Of a DNA stretch of 64,000 nt, positions 29,521 through 39,223 are shown in pieces. The notes under the pieces are model-generated. The model saw nothing but the letters and a program-made list of their open reading frames with translations, did not search any database and had not been told where the DNA came from. The DNA lies in contig CANLQL010000004.1 of the NCBI GenBank assembly GCA_947493265.1, forward strand, positions 372,001-436,000. The letters are read 5' to 3'. The DNA comes from an uncultured Litoreibacter sp. Lineage in GTDB: Bacteria > Pseudomonadota > Alphaproteobacteria > Rhodobacterales > Rhodobacteraceae. How positions within the stretch are numbered: position 1 is the first letter of the stretch; every line of letters begins with the position of its first letter. A program made the translations under genes and the position numbers.

Positions 29521-30105
29521 TTAGCGTAGTCCGTCTTTGCCTTCTGCATCCTCATGGGTCAGCCCACCAACGCGCGGCAGCGGGCGACCACTATCTGTTA
29601 CCGCGACAGCAACCATGATCTCGTTGGCTCTCGGCGCGTCGTTGAGACAAACTTCGATCCCGTCAAAATGGCTTCGGACGTAGGCGGCGTCCTTGTGACC
29701 AAGCGGGACATCTAGAACTTGGCCCGGGCTGCCCATCTTCTTTGACGATGCCACCAGGGCTGCGCCCTTCTCGACGGCCTTGCGAAGTGGCGCACCCAGT
29801 TTCGGGTGCAAGATCGCTGCGGCATGTTCCAATTCGCCATTTTCGCCGACCATCGCGGACTTGCCGTAGCTTTCCGCCTGCGCAGGTGTGATCCCCAAAG
29901 CCTGGACACATTTGTCACCCAGCAACGTACCGAGCTCTGCGCCAATATCCATCAGGGCGGACAAGTCTTCCTGATAACCCCCTGCGAACGGGTTCTCGAT
30001 CACTGCGACGGCCACCGCTTTTCGTGTCGGGGGCGAGATTTCGCGCCCAATTTCAATATGAGTTTCTTCGACATTTACCGCTATTTTTCTGATCTTCGCG
30101 CTCAT
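29521..30105 (-). CDS. AA_synth / DUF1185 family protein (paralogue 1)
   Basis: Homologous to the next ORF (AVAVIENPFAGGYQEDL vs SVLAIIENPFSGKYVEEI). Confidence 0.78.
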   Translation of the reverse strand: MSAKIRKIAVNVEETHIEIGREISPPTRKAVAVAVIENPFAGGYQEDLSALMDIGAELGTLLGDKCVQALGITPAQAESYGKSAMVGENGELEHAAAILHPKLGAPLRKAVEKGAALVASSKKMGSPGQVLDVPLGHKDAAYVRSHFDGIEVCLNDAPRANEIMVAVAVTDSGRPLPRVGGLTHEDAEGKDGLR

Positions 30106-30683
30106 CTCAGTCCATCCTCGCCTTTGATATCTGCCGCGTCCAACCCGCCTGCGCGGTTATGGATGCGTGCGCCCGTGCTCATCACCAAGGCCAAAGCCAT
30201 CTCACCGGCTTTGGGCGCATCGTTGCAGCCGACTTCCATCGCATCAAAATGGCCGCGCACATAGGACGCGTTGGTATGTGTGATCGGAATGTCCAGCCGC
30301 GCACCAACGCCGCCGACCTTCTTTGTGGACGGCACAATCGCTTTCGCGTCGCCCAGCAATTCGCGCATCGCATAGCCACCGGGCGCATGCCACAGCGCGC
30401 CATGTTCAACCTCTCCGGCGGCTCCGACGATTGCGCCTTTGCCGTAACCTTCGATCTTGTCCGCGCCGCCAAGCGCTGCGGCAAGTTTTGTCGCCATCTC
30501 AAGACCCAAAGGCTTCAAAACTTCCATGAAGCTTTGAATTTCCTCGACATATTTGCCTGAAAACGGGTTTTCGATGATCGCCAAGACGGATCCGCGCAGC
30601 AGTGGTTTGTCCGCAACCGGCCCTCCTTCATGAAAAACCTCTTCAACAGAGATGACGGTTTTTCGCAAGATGACTTTATGCAT
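30102..30683 (-). CDS. AA_synth / DUF1185 family protein (paralogue 2)
   Basis: Start MHKVILRKTVISVEEVFHEGG; 4-nt overlap with paralogue 1. Confidence 0.78.
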   Translation of the reverse strand: MHKVILRKTVISVEEVFHEGGPVADKPLLRGSVLAIIENPFSGKYVEEIQSFMEVLKPLGLEMATKLAAALGGADKIEGYGKGAIVGAAGEVEHGALWHAPGGYAMRELLGDAKAIVPSTKKVGGVGARLDIPITHTNASYVRGHFDAMEVGCNDAPKAGEMALALVMSTGARIHNRAGGLDAADIKGEDGLR

Positions 30684-31536
30684 TTTGAAGACTTCCTTTT
30701 GAAAGGGCTGAACGGCTATCGCCGACGATGCTGGTCTGGGTGCCAAGCGCGAGAAACGCTGCATGAACTTGTCCGGCATGGATAAACTGTTGTGCGCGGG
30801 CTTCGCCGTTTTTCAAGGCTCTCAGCGCATCTGTGCGGGACAGGGCTGCGCATCCTGTGACAACTTTTTGCGATGACAGGTCGGTGCTTTCATCAAGCAA
30901 CTGCGCGGCTTCGCGCTTGATCGCCGGATGGCCAGGCAAATCGACAGCGTTTGCAATTAGCGTGGCCGACACATCGGCAACCGCCGCGGTTCGCGCCAGA
31001 ACAGTTACACTATCGGCAATGCCGAGGCTTAGGCTGCGGCCATGGCGGCCACTGGTGGCGATCCCCCGAACTGGATCGTCAAACCCGATATCAATGTCGC
31101 CCAGCCTGTACCCATCATGGCGCGCCACAGCCATTTTGAACCGCTGCCCTTTCGACAAATGCAGTGCGATATCGCCACCATTATTGACATAGGCGCGGCT
31201 TAACTCTGCCTTCTGCGTCATTGCAGCAAGGACCGTTTGCGCCACGGCCCCGGCAACAGCGGCCATCGCTGTTAAATACCCAGTACGAAAGAACGGGATT
31301 GCTGCGTCATGCATTTGCTTTGCAATCTTTCCTTTTGGAGGAACAGAGCCCGCTGTCAGAGGCGCGCGCAATATCGCAAGCTCTGTGACCAGTTCATCAA
31401 GGATCGTTTCAAACCGCTCGCTCGCTGCGGCAAAAGCATCTACCCGATCCCCATCAGCGCCAATGATCAGATCGATAGGCCCATGCTGCAAATGCAACCT
31501 TGCCCCGTTTGATAGCATGGCGGCCACTGGTCCCAT
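30676..31536 (-). CDS. UPF0280 family protein (ApbE-superfamily related)
   Basis: N-terminus MGPVAAMLSNGARLHLQHGPIDLIIGADG; resembles COG2122. Confidence 0.7.
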   Translation of the reverse strand: MGPVAAMLSNGARLHLQHGPIDLIIGADGDRVDAFAAASERFETILDELVTELAILRAPLTAGSVPPKGKIAKQMHDAAIPFFRTGYLTAMAAVAGAVAQTVLAAMTQKAELSRAYVNNGGDIALHLSKGQRFKMAVARHDGYRLGDIDIGFDDPVRGIATSGRHGRSLSLGIADSVTVLARTAAVADVSATLIANAVDLPGHPAIKREAAQLLDESTDLSSQKVVTGCAALSRTDALRALKNGEARAQQFIHAGQVHAAFLALGTQTSIVGDSRSALSKGSLQNA

Positions 31537-33038
31537 CAGGTTTCTCCGCCTTTTGACCAGCGATAGTTTGCGGCAGACATTGGGTCATGCGCGCGGCCAG
31601 ATCGGGCGACCTTTCGGGTTTCGGGCGTCGCGATATCGCTGACGCGCCGGATCTCCGTCATATGCCCGCCCAGCGCGCCGTAGTCGCTGCGGCGCAATGT
31701 AAATTCAACGGGGGCGACCAGCGCCGGGGTTGGCACGTAGCCAAACGACCCAATGGGCATGTCCAGAACATCGACCATCACCGTTATGCCGCCGCCGGGC
31801 CAGACATAGGCTTGCGCACCGCCGCAGGACACATGGGTCAGCGCATCCTTGACCGACCGGGTCAGACGCACCGGGTTTTCAGTCACGCCAGCGCGTAGAC
31901 TGCCACCGGCCCCGCCCATAAACAGAACCGAACAGACGGAGGGCTCACAGTTTTCCGCAATCAGCTCTGCTGACTTTTGCAGGGGCTCGGGCATTTTCGC
32001 AGGCTGCGGCTCAAGCGCGTCATCAAGTTCGAAATAGGCGAATTGTTCGCCGGTGGTCGACACCATCAACAATCGCTGCCCGGACCAAGCGGTTTTACTG
32101 TTGAAGGGCCCCAGAATTTGCAATGGATCGTCGATATTTGTCCCGCCCCACCCGGTTCCGGGCTCGGCGACCTGAAAATACCGACCTGGGGTAGATCGAC
32201 GCCCCATAATCTTGATCCCTGTGGCGGGCACATCCAATTGTTTGCCAGCTTCGTGTTCCGACAAAACCCCGGTGATATGATCATCGACCACCACGACTTC
32301 GTCCGCATGTCCAAGCCATTGTTTTGCGAACATTCCGATCGTGGCAGAGCCGCAGCCGACACGCATCAAACGCTCTTCCACACCGTTGATCACGGGCGCT
32401 TTGCCCGCTTGCACGGTGACATTGATCAGATCATTTTCAGGACCGATTTGCAGGTCGACAGCTTCTCTGTTGCACAGCCGCAATAGCGCATCGCAGGTCA
32501 CGCGACCTTCTTTCTTCGACCCACCTGTCAGATGCTCCACCCCGCCAAGAGACAACATCTTGGAGCCGTATTCGGACGTCATGACGTGACCGATAGGCTC
32601 CCCCTCGACCCAGACCACATCACGCTCGTGGCCAATATGGCGGTCCGTGTCGATTTTCACCTTCACACCGCAATAGGAAAAGATCCCTTCGGTGACGACC
32701 GTCACCATGTCGACGCCCTCAATCTCCTGACTGACGATAAATGGCGCGGGTTTATAGTCGGGATATGTCGTGCCCGCCCCCACAGCCGTTACAAACGGCC
32801 GGTCGCCTTTGACGATGTCACCGTTCCAAGCCGGTTCGTCCAGATTGTCCTGATCTGTTTGCAGAAACGGCACCAGCTTCTGGTCCGAACTTTCGAGGAT
32901 GGTCAGCGCATCCAGCCGGATCAAATCCCCACCGTGATTGGCATAGCGATCACAGGCCCCGGATTTTCCGTCAGCGATATAGCACATCACCGGGCAGGCA
33001 TCGCAGCGGATCTTTTCGGGCTTTTCAGGTTTTGTCAT
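31536..33038 (-). CDS. 6-hydroxynicotinate reductase-like Fe-S protein
   Basis: Cys motif IRCDACPVMCYIADGKSGACDRYANHGG; 500 aa, start/stop overlaps with neighbours. Confidence 0.8.
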   Translation of the reverse strand: MTKPEKPEKIRCDACPVMCYIADGKSGACDRYANHGGDLIRLDALTILESSDQKLVPFLQTDQDNLDEPAWNGDIVKGDRPFVTAVGAGTTYPDYKPAPFIVSQEIEGVDMVTVVTEGIFSYCGVKVKIDTDRHIGHERDVVWVEGEPIGHVMTSEYGSKMLSLGGVEHLTGGSKKEGRVTCDALLRLCNREAVDLQIGPENDLINVTVQAGKAPVINGVEERLMRVGCGSATIGMFAKQWLGHADEVVVVDDHITGVLSEHEAGKQLDVPATGIKIMGRRSTPGRYFQVAEPGTGWGGTNIDDPLQILGPFNSKTAWSGQRLLMVSTTGEQFAYFELDDALEPQPAKMPEPLQKSAELIAENCEPSVCSVLFMGGAGGSLRAGVTENPVRLTRSVKDALTHVSCGGAQAYVWPGGGITVMVDVLDMPIGSFGYVPTPALVAPVEFTLRRSDYGALGGHMTEIRRVSDIATPETRKVARSGRAHDPMSAANYRWSKGGET

Positions 33039-35773
33039 GTGCCAAGCGCCTTGATGGCCGCTCTGACACGGCTTGGTGTTGCAGGAACACTGGTTATCCT
33101 TGCCTCGGTGGCTGCATAAATCGCGTTGAGCAGCGCAGGCGCTGTTGGGATCAAGACATGCTCCCCCAATCCTTTGGCGCCGTACGGTCCATGCTCGTCC
33201 GGATCTTCAATGATAATCGTTTCAATCGGGGGAATGTCACCGATTGTCGGGATCAGGTAATCATGCAGGTTTTCTGTTCGTCCAGGGATGTATTCCTCCA
33301 TCAAAGCCATGCCGAGACCTTGCGCGATACCGCCTTGGACCTGACCTTCGACCAGCATCGGATTGATTGCTTTTCCGACATCATGCGCGGCCACAAATTT
33401 CTGCGCTTTCACGGTGCCAAGCCTTGTATCAACCTCAACCACCGCCAGATGCGCCGCATATCCAAATTGCGCATAGGGGCTGCCCTGCCCGTTTTCGTCC
33501 AACGGTTTGGTGGGCGGGTCATAGGTTTCCTCTGCCCGGAACACGAAGCCGTCCTGATCAGGGTCAAGACCGGCTAGATCAAGCCGGTGCGTCCCTCCTG
33601 CATCTGACGCCGTGATAACACCATCCTCAAAGCGCAGCTCCGCATCATCTGCGATATTCATCCGCTCTAATATGCGCGCGCGCAGTGCCGCCCCGGATAG
33701 TTTGGCGGCAGCCCCGGAGACATAGGTTTGGCGGGAGGCGGAGGTTTTTCCGGCGTCAGGGGTTACATCAGTATCCGCGCCAACCAACAAAACAGATTGG
33801 GCGGCCACACCCAAGGCCGTTGCAAATATCTGCGCAATAACGGTGTTGGCCCCTTGTCCAATGTCCATCGCGCCCTGATGCAAGACCACGCGCCCATCGG
33901 GCCGAATGCCGGATTTGATCGTTGATGGGTTTGGAAGGGACGTGTTGCCACACCCATACCAGCCAGCCGCTATCCCGACCCCGCGCTTGAGGACGTCATT
34001 CTTTGAATTGAATGCCTCCGCGGCTTTACGTTCCGCCGCCCAGGCCGGTTGCAGGCTTTTCAAACATTCGCGGATGCCGACGCCTTGCGAAAACACCTGC
34101 CCGCAAACGGTCGGCACATTGTCTTGCAGTGCGTTTTCAATGCGGAACGCCAACGGGTCCATACCCAGTTTTTCGGCCAACGCGTCGAACAGGCTTTCTT
34201 GTGCAATGGCCGATTGCGGCACACCGAACCCGCGAAATGCCCCGGCTGGCGGATTGTTCGTATGAATGCCCTGAGAGCGGGCCAGATAGTCTGTGATACG
34301 GTAGGGGCCTGACGCATGTACGGGCACCCGGTTGGCCACTGTTGGGCCCCAACTGGCGTAAGCGCCCGTGTCAAACGCCCCAAAAAATGAAAACCCGGAG
34401 ATTTTGCCCGACGCGTCCGCGCCGATCTTCAAATGTATATCTGATGGGTGGCGCTTCGTTGTACTTTGCATGGATTCCGTGCGGGTGTAGGTCAAACGCA
34501 CGGGCTTGCCGGTTTTCATCGCTGCCAGGGCCAAGAACGGCTGCAATGAAATGTCGAGCTTGGAGCCGAAACCACCACCGACACCCGTTGGAACGACGCG
34601 AATTTTCTCACGCGTGCAACCCAGGATGATCTCCAACGCTTCGAGGTCCATCACCGGGGCTTGCGTGCCGGCATAGACCTCTACGCGGCCGTCAACCATG
34701 CGTGCGAAACCGGCTTCCGGCTCTATATAGGCGTGTTCCACGAAACCGCTGGTGAAATGGCCCTCTACAGTGACCGCAGCTTTGTCCAACGCATCTTCTG
34801 CATTACCGCATTGCACAAAACCACCGCACATCACGTTGCGGTCGCGACCTTCATGAAGGATCGCAGCCTCGTCTGATTGGGCAGTGTGGATATCTGTTGC
34901 CGCCGGAAGTTCGGTCCAGGTCACCGGAATATCTGCGGGATCAAGCGCTTTGATTGCCTCTGGTGTGCCGATGACTGCGGCCACGGCTTCGCCCCGAAAC
35001 CGCGTCTCGCCTTCGGCAAAAACCGGTTGATCGACGAATTGCGGGATCACGCCAAATGCGTTGCGGCCCGGAATGTCTGCGGCGGTCAGGCTGGCCTCCA
35101 ACCCGTCTGCATCGCTGATGAATGTATCAATGTCGCCGAATACGAACGCCGCGCGGGGGAACGGCGACCGGATCACAAGGATTTCCAACGTGCCGGGCGG
35201 GGCAATATCGTCGCTGAACAGCTCCTGCCCGCTGGTCTTCTGTGCGCCGTCCAAGCGCCGGATGAAACTACCAACTTGCCCCTTTGGATCGTCCGTCAGG
35301 CCGGGACGGGCCATAACCGCGTCGATGATCTTTCGGTATCCTGTGCAGCGGCACAAGACCCCCCCAAGCGCATCCTGCACCTCGGCCTCGGTGGGGGTTG
35401 TTTTTTCCCGCAGCAGCGCCGTAGCCGAAACCATCATGCCCGGCGTGCAAATTCCGCATTGCGCGGCCCCATGATCCTCAAACTGCTGCGCAAGCCGGGC
35501 TGTCATCGGATCGTTTTTATGCAGTCCTGCAAGCGTTTCAACATGAGCGTCTGCGGCTTGATGCGTCGGGGTCAAACAGGCGCAAACCGGCGCGCCGTCC
35601 ATCAACACGGTGCACGCCCCACAATCACCGGCGTCACAGCCGATTTTGACATCTCTGCAGTCCAGTCTTTCGCGCAATGTTTCCGACAAGCGCTCCCCAA
35701 CCTCGGGGAACACATCGACAGATGCGCCGTTCAGCTTGAAACGGGTCCCAGATTTCAGGTCGAGCTTATTCAT
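33035..35773 (-). CDS. Xanthine dehydrogenase-family Mo hydroxylase with fused [2Fe-2S] domain
   Basis: GCDAGDCGACTVLMDG and CGICTPGMMVSA...GVLCRCTGY clusters; Mo-domain motifs GVGGGFGSK, AFRGFGVPQ, DIGQGANTV. Confidence 0.92.
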   Translation of the reverse strand: MNKLDLKSGTRFKLNGASVDVFPEVGERLSETLRERLDCRDVKIGCDAGDCGACTVLMDGAPVCACLTPTHQAADAHVETLAGLHKNDPMTARLAQQFEDHGAAQCGICTPGMMVSATALLREKTTPTEAEVQDALGGVLCRCTGYRKIIDAVMARPGLTDDPKGQVGSFIRRLDGAQKTSGQELFSDDIAPPGTLEILVIRSPFPRAAFVFGDIDTFISDADGLEASLTAADIPGRNAFGVIPQFVDQPVFAEGETRFRGEAVAAVIGTPEAIKALDPADIPVTWTELPAATDIHTAQSDEAAILHEGRDRNVMCGGFVQCGNAEDALDKAAVTVEGHFTSGFVEHAYIEPEAGFARMVDGRVEVYAGTQAPVMDLEALEIILGCTREKIRVVPTGVGGGFGSKLDISLQPFLALAAMKTGKPVRLTYTRTESMQSTTKRHPSDIHLKIGADASGKISGFSFFGAFDTGAYASWGPTVANRVPVHASGPYRITDYLARSQGIHTNNPPAGAFRGFGVPQSAIAQESLFDALAEKLGMDPLAFRIENALQDNVPTVCGQVFSQGVGIRECLKSLQPAWAAERKAAEAFNSKNDVLKRGVGIAAGWYGCGNTSLPNPSTIKSGIRPDGRVVLHQGAMDIGQGANTVIAQIFATALGVAAQSVLLVGADTDVTPDAGKTSASRQTYVSGAAAKLSGAALRARILERMNIADDAELRFEDGVITASDAGGTHRLDLAGLDPDQDGFVFRAEETYDPPTKPLDENGQGSPYAQFGYAAHLAVVEVDTRLGTVKAQKFVAAHDVGKAINPMLVEGQVQGGIAQGLGMALMEEYIPGRTENLHDYLIPTIGDIPPIETIIIEDPDEHGPYGAKGLGEHVLIPTAPALLNAIYAATEARITSVPATPSRVRAAIKALGT

Positions 35774-36599
35774 CGCCACACGCCTTCCTGATCGCCCGCC
35801 CGCAAAGCTCCGTGACCGCGTCAAGACGGTAAGCAGCACTGCCCCGCACGTCATCAATTGGTGTCAGTTCGGAAAGGTGATCCGGTTTGACGGCAACCTG
35901 GTCGGGGTGCTTGCCAAGGCAATCTGCCTCCAACACCCGAAGGCGTTGTGCAACGGCCGAGCATGATCCGACGGCGATCCGTGCGTCATCGATCCGACCA
36001 TCAGCGTTCTGACGGATAATTGCCGCGACCATCGCGATGGAGATTACCAGATAGTCCCGACTTCCAAGCTTTTCGAAGGATGATCCCGCACCCGCTGGCG
36101 GCGTTGGCACGATGATTGCCGTCAGCAGCTCATCAGGTCCAAGTGCAGTTTGGCGCACGCCTTTCAGAAAGTCAGACAATGGCAAGGTGCGTATACCTCG
36201 TGCCGCACTTGCCAATTCAACCTGCGCATCCAGAGCCAAAAGCGGTGGCACGCCATCTGCCGCCGGTGAGGCATTGCACAAATTGCCCGCCATTGTCGCG
36301 GCGTTCTGGATTTGCACACTGCCGACCTGACGACCCGCTTTTTTGAGCGTATCAAATGCCGCTGGAAGGTCTGCACGAATGATATCGGACCACCGAAGTG
36401 CGGCACCAAACCGGATCGCCTCTGGGCCTTTGGTCAGGCTTTTCAGCTCCGAGATTGCCGTCACATCCAGTACGGTTTCGGCCTGCTGACCTTGGCGCTT
36501 TGCCGGGAAATAGTCGGTGCCGCCAGCAAGGATCGTCCGCGCCGGCTGGGAGGCGATTTCAAGCGCGTGAGCCAAGTCCGTCGGACGATGATATGACAA
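35766..36599 (-). CDS. FAD-binding subunit of Mo hydroxylase (CoxM-like)
   Basis: ARTILAGGTDYFPAKR and ATMAGNLCNASPAAD FAD motifs. TTG at 36599 has GGGAGG 5 nt upstream; the track uses ATG at 36626. Confidence 0.88.
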   Translation of the reverse strand: MSYHRPTDLAHALEIASQPARTILAGGTDYFPAKRQGQQAETVLDVTAISELKSLTKGPEAIRFGAALRWSDIIRADLPAAFDTLKKAGRQVGSVQIQNAATMAGNLCNASPAADGVPPLLALDAQVELASAARGIRTLPLSDFLKGVRQTALGPDELLTAIIVPTPPAGAGSSFEKLGSRDYLVISIAMVAAIIRQNADGRIDDARIAVGSCSAVAQRLRVLEADCLGKHPDQVAVKPDHLSELTPIDDVRGSAAYRLDAVTELCGRAIRKACGDE

Positions 36600-36615
36600 G
36601 ACAACCTCCCGCTGT

Positions 36616-36631
36616 TTTGTTTGCATACAAA
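36616..36631. promoter_or_regulatory. Candidate operator upstream of the Mo-hydroxylase operon
   Basis: TTTGTTTGCATACAAA containing palindrome TTTG-CATA-CAAA; similar sequence upstream of the enamidase gene. Confidence 0.35.
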
Positions 36632-36753
36632 TGATATGAAGAAGGCCCGTCGCTTGTCAATGAAACAACCGCACGAAAAGTCATTGAAAAACACGTTCAA
36701 CTGCGTGCTGTGCTTGACTCTGATTACACCTCCGCCTAAACGCACACGAACAT

Positions 36754-36861
36754 CCGGAAGCATTGGTCTTCCGGTCCTCGGCGCGGCCGGGGATCGCCTC
36801 CTACCAGCGCGTTGCGCCCGTAGGAGCGTTTGTCGTTTGAGCGGTCTGCACTTATGTAGAC
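36754..36861 (+). ncRNA. Candidate structured 5' leader of ffh (four predicted hairpins)
   Basis: CCGGAAG/CTTCCGG; CCTCGG/CCGGGG; CTCCTAC..GCGC/GCGC..GTAGGAG; GTCTGCA/TGTAGAC, about 30-140 nt upstream of the ffh ATG. Confidence 0.5.
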
Positions 36862-36891
36862 TTTGGTGAAACTGAGAAAGGGCCGAGAGCC

Positions 36892-38391
36892 ATGTTTGAA
36901 AATCTGTCCGAACGTCTCTCTGGCGTCTTTGATAAGTTGACCAAGCAAGGTGCGTTGTCGGAAGATGACGTCAAAACAGCGCTGCGCGAAGTTCGTGTTG
37001 CATTGCTTGAAGCCGATGTTTCCCTGCCTGTGGCTCGCGATTTCGTCAAAGCGGTTCAGGAAAAGGCCACCGGTGCTGCGGTTACCAAATCGGTGACACC
37101 CGGCCAGCAAGTTATCAAGATCGTCCATGACGAATTGCAACATGTGCTGGCAGGCGATGACGACGAACCGGGTGAGTTGAAAATCGACAGCCCCCCTGCG
37201 CCGATCCTGATGGTTGGCTTGCAAGGGTCCGGTAAGACGACCACGACCGGGAAACTGGCCAAACGCCTGACCGAGAAGAACAACAAACGCGTCCTGATGG
37301 CGTCTTTGGACGTGAACCGTCCCGCTGCGATGGAACAGCTGGCCATTCTGGGCGCACAAATCGGTGTCGATACGCTGCCGATCGTCAAAGGCGAAAAGCC
37401 AACAGACATTGCGCGCCGCGCCAAGCAGCAAGCGACATTGGGCGGCTATGACGTGTTCATGCTGGATACGGCTGGACGTCTACAGATCGACCAAGTTTTG
37501 ATGCAGGAGGTTGAAGATGTCCGCGACATCGTCAAACCCCGCGAAACACTGCTTGTTGTCGACGGTCTGACTGGCCAAGTCGCCGTTGAGGTCGCTGAAG
37601 AATTCGACGGCAAGATCGGCATCTCTGGCGTTGTCCTGACCCGGATGGATGGCGACGGGCGCGGTGGTGCGGCGCTTTCCATGCGCGCGGTGACCGGCAA
37701 ACCCATCAAGTTCGTGGGTCTTGGCGAAAAGATGGACGCGCTTGAAACGTTCGAGCCGGACCGGATTGCAGGCCGCATCCTGGGTATGGGCGACATCGTC
37801 TCGCTTGTCGAAAAGGCGCAGGAAACCATCGAGGCCGAGCAGGCCGAACGGATGATGAAGCGCTTCACCAAAGGTCAGTTCAATATGAACGACCTGAAGA
37901 TGCAGCTTGAGCAAATGATGAAGATGGGCGGCATGGAAGGCCTCATGGGCATGATGCCGGGCATGAAGAAAATGGCGGGCCAAGCCAAGGATGCCGGGAT
38001 CGACGACAAGATGCTCAAACAGCAGATTGCGCTGATCCAATCAATGACCAAACGCGAACGCGCGAACCCGCAAATCCTGCAGGCATCGCGCAAGAAGCGG
38101 ATCGCCAAAGGTGCGGGGCTTGAGGTCTCGGATCTGAACAAACTTCTGAAAATGCAGCGCCAGATGGGTGATGTGATGAAGAAGATGGGAAAAATGGGCA
38201 AAGGCGGCATGCTGAAACAAGCCATGAAGGGCATGTTCGGCAAAGGCGGTATGCCCGATATGAATGACCCCGCCGCCATGGAAGAAGCCGCCAAGAAAAT
38301 GGGCATGGGAATGCCTGGTGGCGGTATGCCAGGTCTAGGTGGCGGCATGGGCCTGCCCCCTGGCTTGTCCGGGTTTGGGAAGAAAAAATGA
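36892..38391 (+). CDS. ffh: Signal recognition particle protein
   Basis: GLQGSGKTTTTGKLAKRL, DTAGRLQID, Met-rich M domain. Confidence 0.98.
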   Translation: MFENLSERLSGVFDKLTKQGALSEDDVKTALREVRVALLEADVSLPVARDFVKAVQEKATGAAVTKSVTPGQQVIKIVHDELQHVLAGDDDEPGELKIDSPPAPILMVGLQGSGKTTTTGKLAKRLTEKNNKRVLMASLDVNRPAAMEQLAILGAQIGVDTLPIVKGEKPTDIARRAKQQATLGGYDVFMLDTAGRLQIDQVLMQEVEDVRDIVKPRETLLVVDGLTGQVAVEVAEEFDGKIGISGVVLTRMDGDGRGGAALSMRAVTGKPIKFVGLGEKMDALETFEPDRIAGRILGMGDIVSLVEKAQETIEAEQAERMMKRFTKGQFNMNDLKMQLEQMMKMGGMEGLMGMMPGMKKMAGQAKDAGIDDKMLKQQIALIQSMTKRERANPQILQASRKKRIAKGAGLEVSDLNKLLKMQRQMGDVMKKMGKMGKGGMLKQAMKGMFGKGGMPDMNDPAAMEEAAKKMGMGMPGGGMPGLGGGMGLPPGLSGFGKKK

Positions 38392-38816
38392 TCTCCAGCG
38401 ACTGGATATATGGCCTGATTGGCGGTCTGATGATTGGCAGTGCTGCGGCGCTTTATCTGCTGGTCTCTGGTCGGATCATGGGGGCTTCAGGTCTTCTGGG
38501 CGGTTTGATCGATGGCACGGGACGCGCCAACCTCGCGGAACGTGCTCTGTTCATCGCAGGTGTGATCGGTGCCCCCCTGATTTATGGTGCCCTCTTCGGT
38601 TTCCCTGAAACAAATCTGACAACAAACCTGGCGCTTTTGGTTATTGGCGGTCTTGTGGTGGGCGTCGGCACCCGTATGGCCAATGGCTGCACATCTGGGC
38701 ACGGTGTCTGCGGGATATCGCGCTTTTCCCTTCGCGGGATCGTCGCGACGTTTGCTTATCTATTTGCCGGTTTTGCGACGATGGCGGTGCTGCGCCCGTG
38801 GTTGGGAGTGGTTTGA
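38388..38816 (+). CDS. YeeE/YedE family protein
   Basis: Multi-TM protein with [21 protein letters not shown]. Confidence 0.88.
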   Translation: MISSDWIYGLIGGLMIGSAAALYLLVSGRIMGASGLLGGLIDGTGRANLAERALFIAGVIGAPLIYGALFGFPETNLTTNLALLVIGGLVVGVGTRMANGCTSGHGVCGISRFSLRGIVATFAYLFAGFATMAVLRPWLGVV

Positions 38817-39223
38817 TGCGCCTCGTGATTTCCATGGCTGCCGGGCTGCTCTTTGGGCTTGGGCTGACAGTGTCGGGCATGACCGATACGGCAAAAGTTC
38901 AAGGTTGGCTTGATCTGTTTGGCAATTGGGACCCGACACTGGCCTTTGTTCTGGGTGGCGCGATCCTTCCAATGCTGCTGGCCTGGCGGATCGCTGATCG
39001 CCGCGAAACTGCGGTTCTGGGAACGCCTATTCCTGCCCGCTCTGAGCCTGTGATTGACCGCAAACTGCTTGCAGGATCGGCCTTGTTTGGCTTCGGCTGG
39101 GCGCTGGTTGGCCTGTGCCCTGGCCCCGCCATGGCCGTGCTGGGGTATGGCGGCACAGGCGCGATCATCTTTTTTGCCGCAATGGCCACAGGAATGTTTG
39201 GATATGGGAGGATTGCAACATGA
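38816..39223 (+). CDS. YeeE/YedE-like membrane protein, second half
   Basis: GFGWALVGLCPGPAMAVLGYGG; overlaps the previous gene by 1 nt. Confidence 0.82.
   Translation: MRLVISMAAGLLFGLGLTVSGMTDTAKVQGWLDLFGNWDPTLAFVLGGAILPMLLAWRIADRRETAVLGTPIPARSEPVIDRKLLAGSALFGFGWALVGLCPGPAMAVLGYGGTGAIIFFAAMATGMFGYGRIAT

Noticed and set aside
34877-35791. 304-aa plus-strand ORF
   Set aside because: Antisense to the Mo-hydroxylase gene; composition is a mirror of the real frame.
36736-36870. Possible SRP RNA (ffs) next to ffh
   Set aside because: The conserved GGAAGCAG/apical motif is absent; kept only as a leader-RNA candidate.
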